Shown piece by piece: positions 1 to 5,534 of a stretch of 11,258 nt of DNA; positions within the stretch are counted from its first letter, which is position 1; the number at the start of each line of letters is the position of its first letter. A program made the translations under genes and the position numbers. The stretch is taken from NCBI GenBank assembly GCA_002067265.1, contig MVQW01000133.1:1-11258 (forward strand), in the 5' to 3' direction. Source of the stretch: Methanomethylovorans sp. PtaU1.Bin073 (lineage in GTDB: Archaea > Halobacteriota > Methanosarcinia > Methanosarcinales > Methanosarcinaceae). The notes under the pieces were generated by a model that saw nothing but the letters and a program-made list of their open reading frames with translations, searched no databases and had not been told where the DNA came from.

Positions 1-1
1 G

Positions 2-1102
2 ATAATGACAAACAAATATGCTGAAGGCTATCCTGGTAAGAGATATTACGGTGGCTGCGAATTTGTAGACATTGCCGAAAACCTTGCAAGGGACAGAGCA
101 AAAGCCATATTTGGTGCAGAGCATGTGAACGTGCAACCCCATTCAGGATCAGGAGCCAACATGGGAGTATATTTCTCTGTACTCAAACCAGGGGACACAA
201 TAATGTCCATGGACCTGTCACATGGCGGTCATCTTTCACATGGAAGCCCTGTTAACTTCGCTGGCCAGCTTTACAATATAGTACCTTATGGAGTGTCCAA
301 GGAAACGGAAGCATTGGATTACGATGTACTTATGGAAATGGCAAAGCAGACAAAACCGCGTATGATCGTTTGCGGAGCATCTGCTTACTCCCGTACCCTT
401 GATTTCAAGCGTTTCAGAGAGATAGCCGATGAGGTGGGTGCATATCTGCTGGCTGATATTGCCCATATTGCCGGACTTGTGGCAGCCGGAGTACATCCCA
501 GTCCTGTCCCTTATGCTGATTTCGTCACAACGACCACTCACAAGACCCTGCGTGGACCAAGAGGTGGAATGGTCATGTGCAAGGAAGAATATGCAAAAGC
601 ACTTGATAAGGCCATATTCCCCGGAATACAGGGCGGACCTCTGATGCACATTATAGCTGCAAAGGCGGTGGCTTTTAAGGAAGCACAAAGCAAGCAGTTC
701 AAACAGGACCAGGAACAGACAGTCAAGAATGCAAAGATGCTCTCTGAGAGCCTTATTGAGAGGGATTTCAACATAGTGTCAGGTGGAACGGATAACCACG
801 TAATGCTCCTCAATCTCAATAAGTTTAACATCACCGGAAAGGAGGCAGAAGCAGCCATGAGCAAGGCTGGTATTATCCTCAACAAAAACACCATACCTTT
901 TGAAACCAAAAGCCCGTTCATTACAAGTGGTATAAGGATAGGTACTCCTGCTTCAACCACCCGTGGCATGAAAGAAAGGGAAATGGTGGACATTGCCGGT
1001 TTCATAGAGAATGTGATCGCTAACATCGGTAATGATAAAATCCTTATGGAGATCAGTTCTGATGTTGAGCAGCTGGTCAGCAGATTCCCCATTTATAAGT
1101 AA
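2..1102 (+). CDS. glyA: Serine hydroxymethyltransferase, 5'-truncated by window
   Basis: PLP enzyme that interconverts serine plus a tetrahydropterin with glycine plus the methylene-tetrahydropterin, feeding C1 units to the folD product next door. The visible part (about 366 residues) begins at the family motif [16 protein letters not shown]. This normally lies some 50 residues into the protein, so the true start is upstream of the window and the ATG at position 5 is internal. Further family signatures are the substrate/PLP region [21 protein letters not shown], and the PLP-lysine motif [14 protein letters not shown] with the Schiff-base Lys codon at 542-544. The C-terminal [13 protein letters not shown] is also typical. 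It ends 20 bases before the folD start, so the two are probably cotranscribed. Methanosarcina is known to use THF for this enzyme whereas many other methanogens use H4MPT; the neighbouring folate genes argue for THF here (inference). Confidence 0.96.
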   Translation: MMTNKYAEGYPGKRYYGGCEFVDIAENLARDRAKAIFGAEHVNVQPHSGSGANMGVYFSVLKPGDTIMSMDLSHGGHLSHGSPVNFAGQLYNIVPYGVSKETEALDYDVLMEMAKQTKPRMIVCGASAYSRTLDFKRFREIADEVGAYLLADIAHIAGLVAAGVHPSPVPYADFVTTTTHKTLRGPRGGMVMCKEEYAKALDKAIFPGIQGGPLMHIIAAKAVAFKEAQSKQFKQDQEQTVKNAKMLSESLIERDFNIVSGGTDNHVMLLNLNKFNITGKEAEAAMSKAGIILNKNTIPFETKSPFITSGIRIGTPASTTRGMKEREMVDIAGFIENVIANIGNDKILMEISSDVEQLVSRFPIYK

Positions 1103-1110
1103 AAAGTAAA

Positions 1111-1116
1111 GAGGTG
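1111..1116 (+). promoter_or_regulatory. folD ribosome binding site, decides the start
   Basis: GAGGTG matches the archaeal anti-Shine-Dalgarno. The in-frame GTG at 1114 lies inside this motif and is therefore unlikely to be the initiator. GTG at 1123 (6-base spacing) or GTG at 1126 (9-base spacing) is better placed. Confidence 0.6.
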
Positions 1117-1122
1117 GACATA

Positions 1123-1992
1123 GTGGTGGCAGAGGAATATAGCACGAGAATAATCGATGGGCGTGCCCTTGCAAAGAAGGTAGAGGAAGAAGTAAAAGAA
1201 GGTGTTCAGAAGCTCAAAGCCGAAAAGGGTATCATACCCGGCCTTGCCACCATTTTGGTAGGAGAAGACCCGGCTTCAAAGATGTATGTGCGCCTCAAGC
1301 ACAAAGCATGTGAAAGAATAGGAATACATGGAGAAGACCACAATCTTCCAGCCTCTATTTCACAGGAAGAGCTTACCACCCATATAAAGCAACTCAACCT
1401 TAGAGATGACATACATGGAATCCTGCTGCAATTACCTCTTCCAAAGCATCTTGACGACAAGGAAGCTATGCTGGCAATCGATCCTAAGAAAGATGCAGAT
1501 GGTTTTCATCCATACAACATGGGAAATCTACTCATAGGAAATGAAGGATTTGTGCCATGCACTCCAAAGGGAGTTATTCGGGCAATGGAAGAGCATGGTG
1601 TCCAGATACAGGGAAAACATGCTGTAATTGTCGGACACAGTAATGTCGTCGGAAAACCCATGGCTGCAATGTTGATAAACCGCAATGCAACTGTTTCGGT
1701 ATGCCATGTGTTCACTAAGGACCTGAAACAATACACCCTGGATGCGGACATACTTGTAGTTGGTACAGGCGTCAAACACCTCATAAAAGCCGATATGGTA
1801 AAAGAAGGTGTTGTCGTTTTTGATGTAGGTATAACCGAAGAGAATGGAAAAGTCTATGGAGATGTGGACTTTGAAAATGTTATCAAGAAGGCCTCACTAA
1901 TAACCCCTGTACCAGGAGGCGTTGGGCCGATGACTATTTCCATACTTATGCAGCATGTGCTAATGGCAGCAAAAGATGCATGTGAAACATAA
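1123..1992 (+). CDS. folD: Bifunctional methylene-THF dehydrogenase / methenyl-THF cyclohydrolase
   Basis: Interconverts methylene-, methenyl- and 10-formyl-THF, using NAD(P). About 289 residues, normal for the family (280-300). Visible signatures, numbered from GTG 1123, are the N-terminal [11 protein letters not shown], the catalytic YVRLKHKAC block (Lys near 59) and the LLQLPLP active-site strand (about 102-107). The block [12 protein letters not shown] follows, then the Rossmann nucleotide loop [12 protein letters not shown] (about 168-179) and the C-terminal [10 protein letters not shown] (about 262-271). All expected catalytic blocks are present. The start is ambiguous between GTG 1123 and GTG 1126; GTG 1114 lies within the ribosome binding site. 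It sits 20 bases after glyA and 56 bases before the folP-like gene. In a methanogen the enzyme serves the biosynthetic THF pool, separate from the H4MPT/H4SPT methanogenesis route (family knowledge plus inference). Confidence 0.95.
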   Translation: MVAEEYSTRIIDGRALAKKVEEEVKEGVQKLKAEKGIIPGLATILVGEDPASKMYVRLKHKACERIGIHGEDHNLPASISQEELTTHIKQLNLRDDIHGILLQLPLPKHLDDKEAMLAIDPKKDADGFHPYNMGNLLIGNEGFVPCTPKGVIRAMEEHGVQIQGKHAVIVGHSNVVGKPMAAMLINRNATVSVCHVFTKDLKQYTLDADILVVGTGVKHLIKADMVKEGVVVFDVGITEENGKVYGDVDFENVIKKASLITPVPGGVGPMTISILMQHVLMAAKDACET

Positions 1993-2004
1993 ATACTGAG
2001 AATA

Positions 2005-2038
2005 AGTAACAGAATTAGTTACTAGTTTTACATTTTTT
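2005..2038 (+). terminator. Small hairpin followed by T-rich tract between folD and folP
   Basis: AGTAAC (2005-2010) and GTTACT (2018-2023) form a perfect 6-bp inverted repeat with a 7-base loop. A T-rich stretch reaching TTTTTT at 2033-2038 follows. It could be a partial terminator or a processing site within the cluster. The stem is AT-rich and weak, so this is a tentative call. Confidence 0.25.
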
Positions 2039-2048
2039 CGGGTAGAAA

Positions 2049-3284
2049 ATGTTCGTTGATGCAGACATTTGCGGTTTGAAAGTTGGGGATGAACACCCAG
2101 TAAGGATAATGGGAGTTATAAACCTAAGCAAGGAATCTTTTTATAAGTCATCTGTGGTGAACGTAGATTCCATATTGGAAAAGGCGCATGAGATGGTAGA
2201 CAGCGGTGCTACTATACTGGACATCGGAGCACGTTCCACATGGATGCTCGCAAAGCCTGTAATAAGCAGGGAAGAGGAACTTCGAAGGCTTGTACCTGCA
2301 CTTGAGATTTTAAAAGACAACGTCAATGCTCTAATTTCTGTGGATACGATGTTTTCGGACATCGCCAAAAATTCCCTTGAGCTGGGAGCCGACATTATCA
2401 ATGACGTTTCTGGTTTCAAAGCTGATGACAGAATGCTGGATGTTCTGGTCGAACATGAATGCCCTGCAGTGGCTATGGCCACGGAAAAGATCCCTGGGGA
2501 TCCTATAGGCATGGATGCTATAATGGAATCGTTATCTGACATTATAATGCATGCACAGGATAAAGGCATGGACCCCAGTAAGCTTATTCTTGACCCTGCT
2601 ATTGGAAAATGGGTTGCTGAAAAGGGACCAGTATATGATTTTGAAACTATTGACCAGTTCGAAAGGCTGAAAGTGTTCCAAAAACCAATTCTTGCAGCGA
2701 TATCACGTAAGTCCTGTATCGATGCAGTGCTGCATAAACCTGCAGAAGAGAGATTATATGGAACCCTTGCTGCCACTGCTATTGTTGTGCATAAGGGAGC
2801 ACATATTATAAGGACACACGATATAGCGCAGACAATGGATGTAGTAAAGGTGGCTGCAGCTATGCGCAGCAGAGAGCCGAAAGTTAAAGAGAATAATTTT
2901 GAGGTATCTGTGCTGGACATTATTAACCCTGAAGATGCTGTCAGAACCATGAGAGAGATGGGTGTTACAGGAACTGGTACCCAGATAATGAAAAAGAAAT
3001 GCATTTCCCGGGTCCTGAGGATATCCAATATCACTACCACTGAAGCTCTGATCATTAAGCAGGAGATACTGGCAAGAGGAGGCGATGCAGCCCTTGAGCG
3101 CAATGCAGTGTCCCATGAGACTGAAAGCACTGATGTCCTTGTGATCGGCACGATACTACAACTGGAAAAGCTTGCACAGAAACTGGAATGCCAAGCCCGC
3201 AATCTACCTGTTATTTCAAGAATGATAAAGGATACACTGGAACTTGAAGATAACGTAGAGTATCGTTATTTGAGGGATTTATGA
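2049..3284 (+). CDS. folP: Dihydropteroate synthase with extra C-terminal domain
   Basis: Condenses a pterin pyrophosphate with p-aminobenzoate (or a related aryl amine) to make the pteroate core. The protein has 411 residues, against about 270-290 for a single-domain DHPS. Residues 18-275 are the TIM-barrel core with recognisable DHPS blocks: MGVINLSKESF (usual form GxxNxTPDSF), ILDIGARST, ISVDT, ELGADIINDVSG, LDPAIG, AAISRKS and HIIRTHDI. The pterin-site loop LSKESF and the block GARST depart from the bacterial consensus, so the exact substrate may differ. Residues about 285-398 (EVSVLDIINPEDAVRTM onward, with IIKQEILARGGDAALER and TDVLVIGT) form a second domain. As I recall, this resembles the region fused at the N-terminus of clostridial DHPS proteins. 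The ATG at 2049 has only a weak upstream ribosome site. The stop codon overlaps the metV start (ATGA). Role as THF-synthesis enzyme inferred from the neighbours. Confidence 0.85.
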   Translation: MFVDADICGLKVGDEHPVRIMGVINLSKESFYKSSVVNVDSILEKAHEMVDSGATILDIGARSTWMLAKPVISREEELRRLVPALEILKDNVNALISVDTMFSDIAKNSLELGADIINDVSGFKADDRMLDVLVEHECPAVAMATEKIPGDPIGMDAIMESLSDIIMHAQDKGMDPSKLILDPAIGKWVAEKGPVYDFETIDQFERLKVFQKPILAAISRKSCIDAVLHKPAEERLYGTLAATAIVVHKGAHIIRTHDIAQTMDVVKVAAAMRSREPKVKENNFEVSVLDIINPEDAVRTMREMGVTGTGTQIMKKKCISRVLRISNITTTEALIIKQEILARGGDAALERNAVSHETESTDVLVIGTILQLEKLAQKLECQARNLPVISRMIKDTLELEDNVEYRYLRDL

Positions 3285-3892
3285 TCATCTCTTCTTCAAA
3301 ACCTTTTGACGAAGTACTTGCTTCCCTTGAAGGAATTGACAACATATTCGTTGTAGGATGTAATGTCTGTGCTGCAAGACTGCATGTTGGAGGCGAACCT
3401 GAAGTGATCGCCATGTGCGAGAAACTGAAAGAAGCCGGAAAGCATGTAGTTGGCTGGGTTTTACCTACTGCGGCTTGTAGCATACAGTCCTATGCGATGC
3501 TGGTGGACAAGAACCCAGATATACAGAAAGCTGATGCTATCCTTGTCATGGCATGTGGCAGCGGCACTTCAGTTGTATCCAGACTGGCGGAGATACCTGT
3601 TTATCCATCTAATAACACTGATTCTCTGGGAGGACGTTCAGAAGAGCAGGTACTTCCACAACTATGCGAAATGTGCGGTGAATGCAACATCCAGCAATTC
3701 GGCGGTATATGCCCTAAGGCCAGTTGTCCAAAAGGCCTGCTCAACGGTCCCTGTGGAGGTTCCACAGCCGGAAAATGTGAGGTTAATTCGGGAAAGGACT
3801 GTGCATGGGGACTAATATACAAACAGCTTGAAAAAACAGATAGATTAGAACTGCTGCAAAAGGTATTTGAGCCGAGGAAATACAGCAGATAA
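3281..3892 (+). CDS. metV: MetV-like MTHFR_C cysteine-rich protein
   Basis: The 203-residue protein matches the methylene-tetrahydrofolate reductase C-terminal domain family (MTHFR_C). In acetogens MetV pairs with MetF to form methylene-THF reductase. Twelve cysteines are visible: CxxC at 27/30, C46, C66, C92, a CxxCxxC run at 129-135, then C144, C149, C158, C166 and C174. The block from 129 to 166, ending in LNGPCGGSTAGKC, is the family hallmark and probably binds zinc or an Fe-S cluster. The ATG overlaps the folP-like stop by 4 bases, pointing to coupled translation. No metF follows: 221 non-coding bases and an unrelated membrane protein come next. MetF must therefore lie upstream of the window, elsewhere in the genome, or be absent. 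Assignment of the family is firm; the exact partner is inferred. Confidence 0.87.
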   Translation: MIISSSKPFDEVLASLEGIDNIFVVGCNVCAARLHVGGEPEVIAMCEKLKEAGKHVVGWVLPTAACSIQSYAMLVDKNPDIQKADAILVMACGSGTSVVSRLAEIPVYPSNNTDSLGGRSEEQVLPQLCEMCGECNIQQFGGICPKASCPKGLLNGPCGGSTAGKCEVNSGKDCAWGLIYKQLEKTDRLELLQKVFEPRKYSR

Positions 3893-3896
3893 AGTT

Positions 3897-3912
3897 CATT
3901 TATTATTTTTCT
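3897..3912 (+). terminator. T-rich archaeal-type termination tract after metV
   Basis: A T-rich run (TTCATTTATTATTTTT) starts 5 bases after the metV stop, without a strong hairpin. Archaeal RNA polymerase can terminate at such U-tracts, so this is a plausible end of the one-carbon operon. Confidence 0.4.
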
Positions 3913-4002
3913 ATACTTACTAGTGCTAATTTCTGTAGTCCAAGTAGACATATTTTTGTTGTTATTAAATTATTTCTAATTAAGTAAAGTATATTACCTT
4001 TG

Positions 4003-4010
4003 ATAAATAT
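4003..4010 (+). promoter_or_regulatory. Candidate TATA box for the 4114 gene
   Basis: ATAAATAT within TTTGATAAATATAG is the best TATA-like element in the 3893-4113 gap. An alternative is GTATATTA at 3990-3997. The predicted transcript start is about 4030-4035, right where the first leader hairpin begins. Confidence 0.35.
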
Positions 4011-4034
4011 AGAGGTTGTTGGAACTATTTAGAT

Positions 4035-4083
4035 GGTTCAAAGGAAAGCTTGAACCCACTACTGCCCAAGGCAGGGTCGTAGT
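4035..4083 (+). other. Two tandem hairpins in the leader of the 4114 gene
   Basis: The first hairpin pairs GGTTCAA (4035-4041) with TTGAACC (4050-4056), 7 bp around an 8-base loop. The second pairs CTGCC (4062-4066) with GGCAG (4070-4074) around a CAA loop. An outer ACTAC (4058-4062) can pair with GTAGT (4079-4083) and leave GGGTC bulged. TTTTCTCA follows, and then a GGAG ribosome site at 4106-4109. This may be a structured 5' leader or a terminator-like element. I do not recognise a known riboswitch class. Confidence 0.4.
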
Positions 4084-4113
4084 TTTCTCAATCTAATTTC
4101 AGAAAGGAGATTT

Positions 4114-4509
4114 ATGATATCAATTACTACAAAATTCATAGAGCTTATTGGAGCCTTCTTTGGAGCAATATTCTGCTTTATCTGTGTATTTTTTGTACTG
4201 GCTGTCAAATCACCACAAGACCTAGGCCAGATCGATGAATGGCTTATATTAGGTCCTGTTGTTTTCTTTGTAACCTTAGGACACTACCTATTCTCTCGTG
4301 ACTTGGTCTCTGAAAAGAGGCGAATAGACGACATAGTGGGATTAAAAAGCACCTCATGGGGTTATTTTCTGTGGCTTATTGTAATGATACTAACATATCG
4401 ACAAGAGGCGGATATAAGCTCCACTTATACTGTAGGAGGAGGCTATCTTTTTATATTATTGATCCACCTCTTAATGAAAAGGAACTATTACAAAAATGTT
4501 GTCGCCTGA
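4114..4509 (+). CDS. Small four-helix membrane protein of unknown function
   Basis: A 131-residue protein I do not recognise. Hydrophobic segments at about 8-31, 43-60, 80-95 and 107-121 suggest four transmembrane helices. A charged, cytoplasm-like loop (SRDLVSEKRRIDD) lies between helices 2 and 3, and the tail MKRNYYKNVVA is basic. The ATG follows AAAGGAGA (4103-4110), a good ribosome site. It lies alone between the metV end and the fluoride riboswitch promoter, with its own putative promoter and a hairpin leader, so it is probably monocistronic. No catalytic motif or cysteine pair is visible. Its position beside the fluoride module may be coincidental. Confidence 0.7.
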   Translation: MISITTKFIELIGAFFGAIFCFICVFFVLAVKSPQDLGQIDEWLILGPVVFFVTLGHYLFSRDLVSEKRRIDDIVGLKSTSWGYFLWLIVMILTYRQEADISSTYTVGGGYLFILLIHLLMKRNYYKNVVA

Positions 4510-4604
4510 TAAAAAAAACATGGTGAACATTTCCTTCATAAAAAGACCAAAAATCTTCGATATTATACCAGCTTTAGTAATATATCAAGAATGAACAAAA
4601 AACA

Positions 4605-4618
4605 TAATCTATTTATTA
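4605..4618 (+). promoter_or_regulatory. Archaeal promoter of the crcB transcript
   Basis: TAATCTATTTATTA (4605-4618) preceded by A-rich GAACAAAAAACA resembles a BRE plus TATA box. The transcript start about 25 bases downstream (about 4637-4640) would coincide with the first base of the fluoride aptamer. The eno promoter has the same geometry. Confidence 0.5.
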
Positions 4619-4638
4619 GATGGATGCAAAAGGCAGTT

Positions 4639-4700
4639 AAAGGTGATGAGGTCCGCCTTGGCTAGTATGTCAGAACCGCTTATGCTGATGACTTCTACAG
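4639..4700 (+). promoter_or_regulatory. Fluoride riboswitch (crcB motif), crcB leader
   Basis: The conserved pieces of the crcB motif are present in order: AGGTGATGAGGTCCGCC (4641-4657), AACCGC (4674-4679) and GCTGATGACTTCTAC (4684-4698). P1 pairs GAGGTC (4648-4653) with GACTTC (4690-4695), with one G-U. The pseudoknot pairs AAGGTG (4640-4645) with CGCCTT (4654-4659). A P2 hairpin TGGC/GTCA (4659-4662 with 4669-4672) closes a TAGTAT loop. An alternative third stem is GTATG (4665-4669) with TATGC (4681-4685). The 5' half closely parallels the well-studied Thermotoga petrophila aptamer. The gene just downstream is a fluoride channel, which independently supports the call. Confidence 0.93.
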
Positions 4701-4707
4701 AATTACT

Positions 4708-4713
4708 GAGGTG
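4708..4713 (+). promoter_or_regulatory. crcB ribosome binding site, possible riboswitch output
   Basis: GAGGTG sits 5 bases before the TTG start at 4719. Its GAGGT repeats the 5' strand of aptamer P1 (4648-4652) and can pair with ACTTC (4691-4695), the 3' strand of P1. Aptamer P1 and ribosome-site masking would therefore compete for the same bases. Confidence 0.55.
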
Positions 4714-4718
4714 TACTT

Positions 4719-5117
4719 TTGTATACAGTTCTACTAATAGGCATAGGCGGATTTATAGGTGCTATCCTTAGATATACCATAGGCGGATGGGTCCAGAACA
4801 ATTTTGTTAGCTTCCCATTTGGTACTTTGACTGTAAATGTAATTGGGAGTTTCTTTCTTGGTTTAATAATGTACCTTTCTGAATATCAAGGAGTATTTAG
4901 TGACCAAACGAGGATGTTCTTAACAATTGGAATGATAGGAGCATTCACTACACTATCTACATTCAGTTATGAGTCTTTTAGACTTTTGGAGAGATCCGAG
5001 TTTACGTTATTAACTGTTAATCTAACAGCTACAGTACTGCTTTCTATGCTTGCAGTATATATTGGGAAGACCGTGGCGTTGAGTTTTGCCACAGGCATAT
5101 GGAGGGGGTTTAGGTGA
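4719..5117 (+). CDS. crcB: Fluoride channel/exporter CrcB (Fluc)
   Basis: A 132-residue, four-helix membrane protein of the CrcB/Fluc family. Family members form dual-topology dimers that let fluoride leave the cytoplasm. Visible signatures are GGFIGAILRY (Arg18), FPFGTLTVNVIGSFFLG (35-48 region, pore Asn40), GAFTTLSTFS (74-83, Na+-site and pore helix break) and NLTATVLLS. In well-studied Fluc channels the pore stretch reads TTFSTF with two pore phenylalanines; here the first is Leu79 and the second is Phe82. The start is TTG at 4719, chosen because GAGGTG lies 5 bases upstream and no ATG in frame fits. The gene is directly preceded by a fluoride riboswitch and overlaps the DUF190 gene by 4 bases (GTGA). 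Expression is expected to rise when fluoride accumulates. Confidence 0.95.
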   Translation: MYTVLLIGIGGFIGAILRYTIGGWVQNNFVSFPFGTLTVNVIGSFFLGLIMYLSEYQGVFSDQTRMFLTIGMIGAFTTLSTFSYESFRLLERSEFTLLTVNLTATVLLSMLAVYIGKTVALSFATGIWRGFR

Positions 5118-5455
5118 GAAATGAGTCCACAGCAATATTGCTGAGAATATTCATTGGAGAATCTGATAAACACAAGGGTAAACCATTGTATATGTATATA
5201 GTTGAAATGCTGAAGTCTGAAGGCATAGCAGGGGCAACCGTTTTCAGAGGTATCACGGGTTTTGGAAAGAACAGCTATATCCATACGACCTCTATACTGC
5301 GCTTATCAACCGACCTTCCAATACTTATCGAAGTCGCTGATACTGAAGAAAATATTGTCAGGATCAGGCCGAAATTAGATGAAGTGATCAATCAAGGACT
5401 AATAACTGAGGAAAAAATAAAAGTTGTATTTTATGATGGAAACGTGAAAAAGTAA
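5114..5455 (+). CDS. DUF190 family PII-like protein
   Basis: A 113-residue soluble protein of the DUF190 family, small ferredoxin-fold proteins that resemble PII signalling proteins and are often found next to crcB. Family signatures are LLRIFIGESDKHKGKPLY near the N-terminus, then EGIAGATVFRGITGFGK, then LPILIEVADTEENI. The start is GTG at 5114, overlapping the crcB stop as GTGA. A strong GGAGGGGG (5101-5108) precedes it; the nearby ATG at 5121 is out of frame. The overlap indicates coupled translation and shared control by the fluoride riboswitch. The biochemical role is unknown; a regulatory or accessory part in fluoride export is inferred from the neighbourhood only. Confidence 0.9.
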   Translation: MRNESTAILLRIFIGESDKHKGKPLYMYIVEMLKSEGIAGATVFRGITGFGKNSYIHTTSILRLSTDLPILIEVADTEENIVRIRPKLDEVINQGLITEEKIKVVFYDGNVKK

Positions 5456-5469
5456 AGTAGTCATCATCA

Positions 5470-5481
5470 CTTTTTAAAAAG
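5470..5481 (+). other. 12-bp AT palindrome between DUF190 and dynamin-like gene
   Basis: CTTTTTAAAAAG is a perfect palindrome 15 bases after the DUF190 stop. Its T5 run could end the crcB transcript. Equally, TTTTTAAA could act as a TATA box for the GTPase gene, with a start near 5500. The sequence does not decide between these. Confidence 0.3.
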
Positions 5482-5534
5482 ATGGGTCTTTGTAACTCAT
5501 TACGCTAAAGGATACACTGAGCAGGAGTAATTTG

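Noticed and set aside
236..688. Long minus-strand frame inside glyA
   Set aside because: Shadow of a firmly identified gene; composition unlike a real protein and no ribosome site.
1114..1116. GTG as folD start
   Set aside because: It lies inside the GAGGTG ribosome binding site; GTG at 1123 or 1126 is correctly spaced.
2141..3202. 353-codon minus-strand open frame opposite the folP-like gene
   Set aside because: Ser/Ala/Ile-rich antisense shadow of a conserved gene; no recognisable domain.
4031..4060. tRNA T-arm-like GGTTCAAAGG
   Set aside because: No acceptor, D or anticodon arms surround it and no CCA-like end fits; it is simply one side of a hairpin.
4033..4083. Third fluoride riboswitch before the 4114 gene (GATGG and CTACTG present)
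   Set aside because: The required CTGATG...CTAC 3' block and the pseudoknot complement are missing.
4559..4586. Imperfect dyad GATATTATA / TAATATATC upstream of the crcB promoter
   Set aside because: Pairing needs a bulge and is purely AT; expected by chance in AT-rich spacer.
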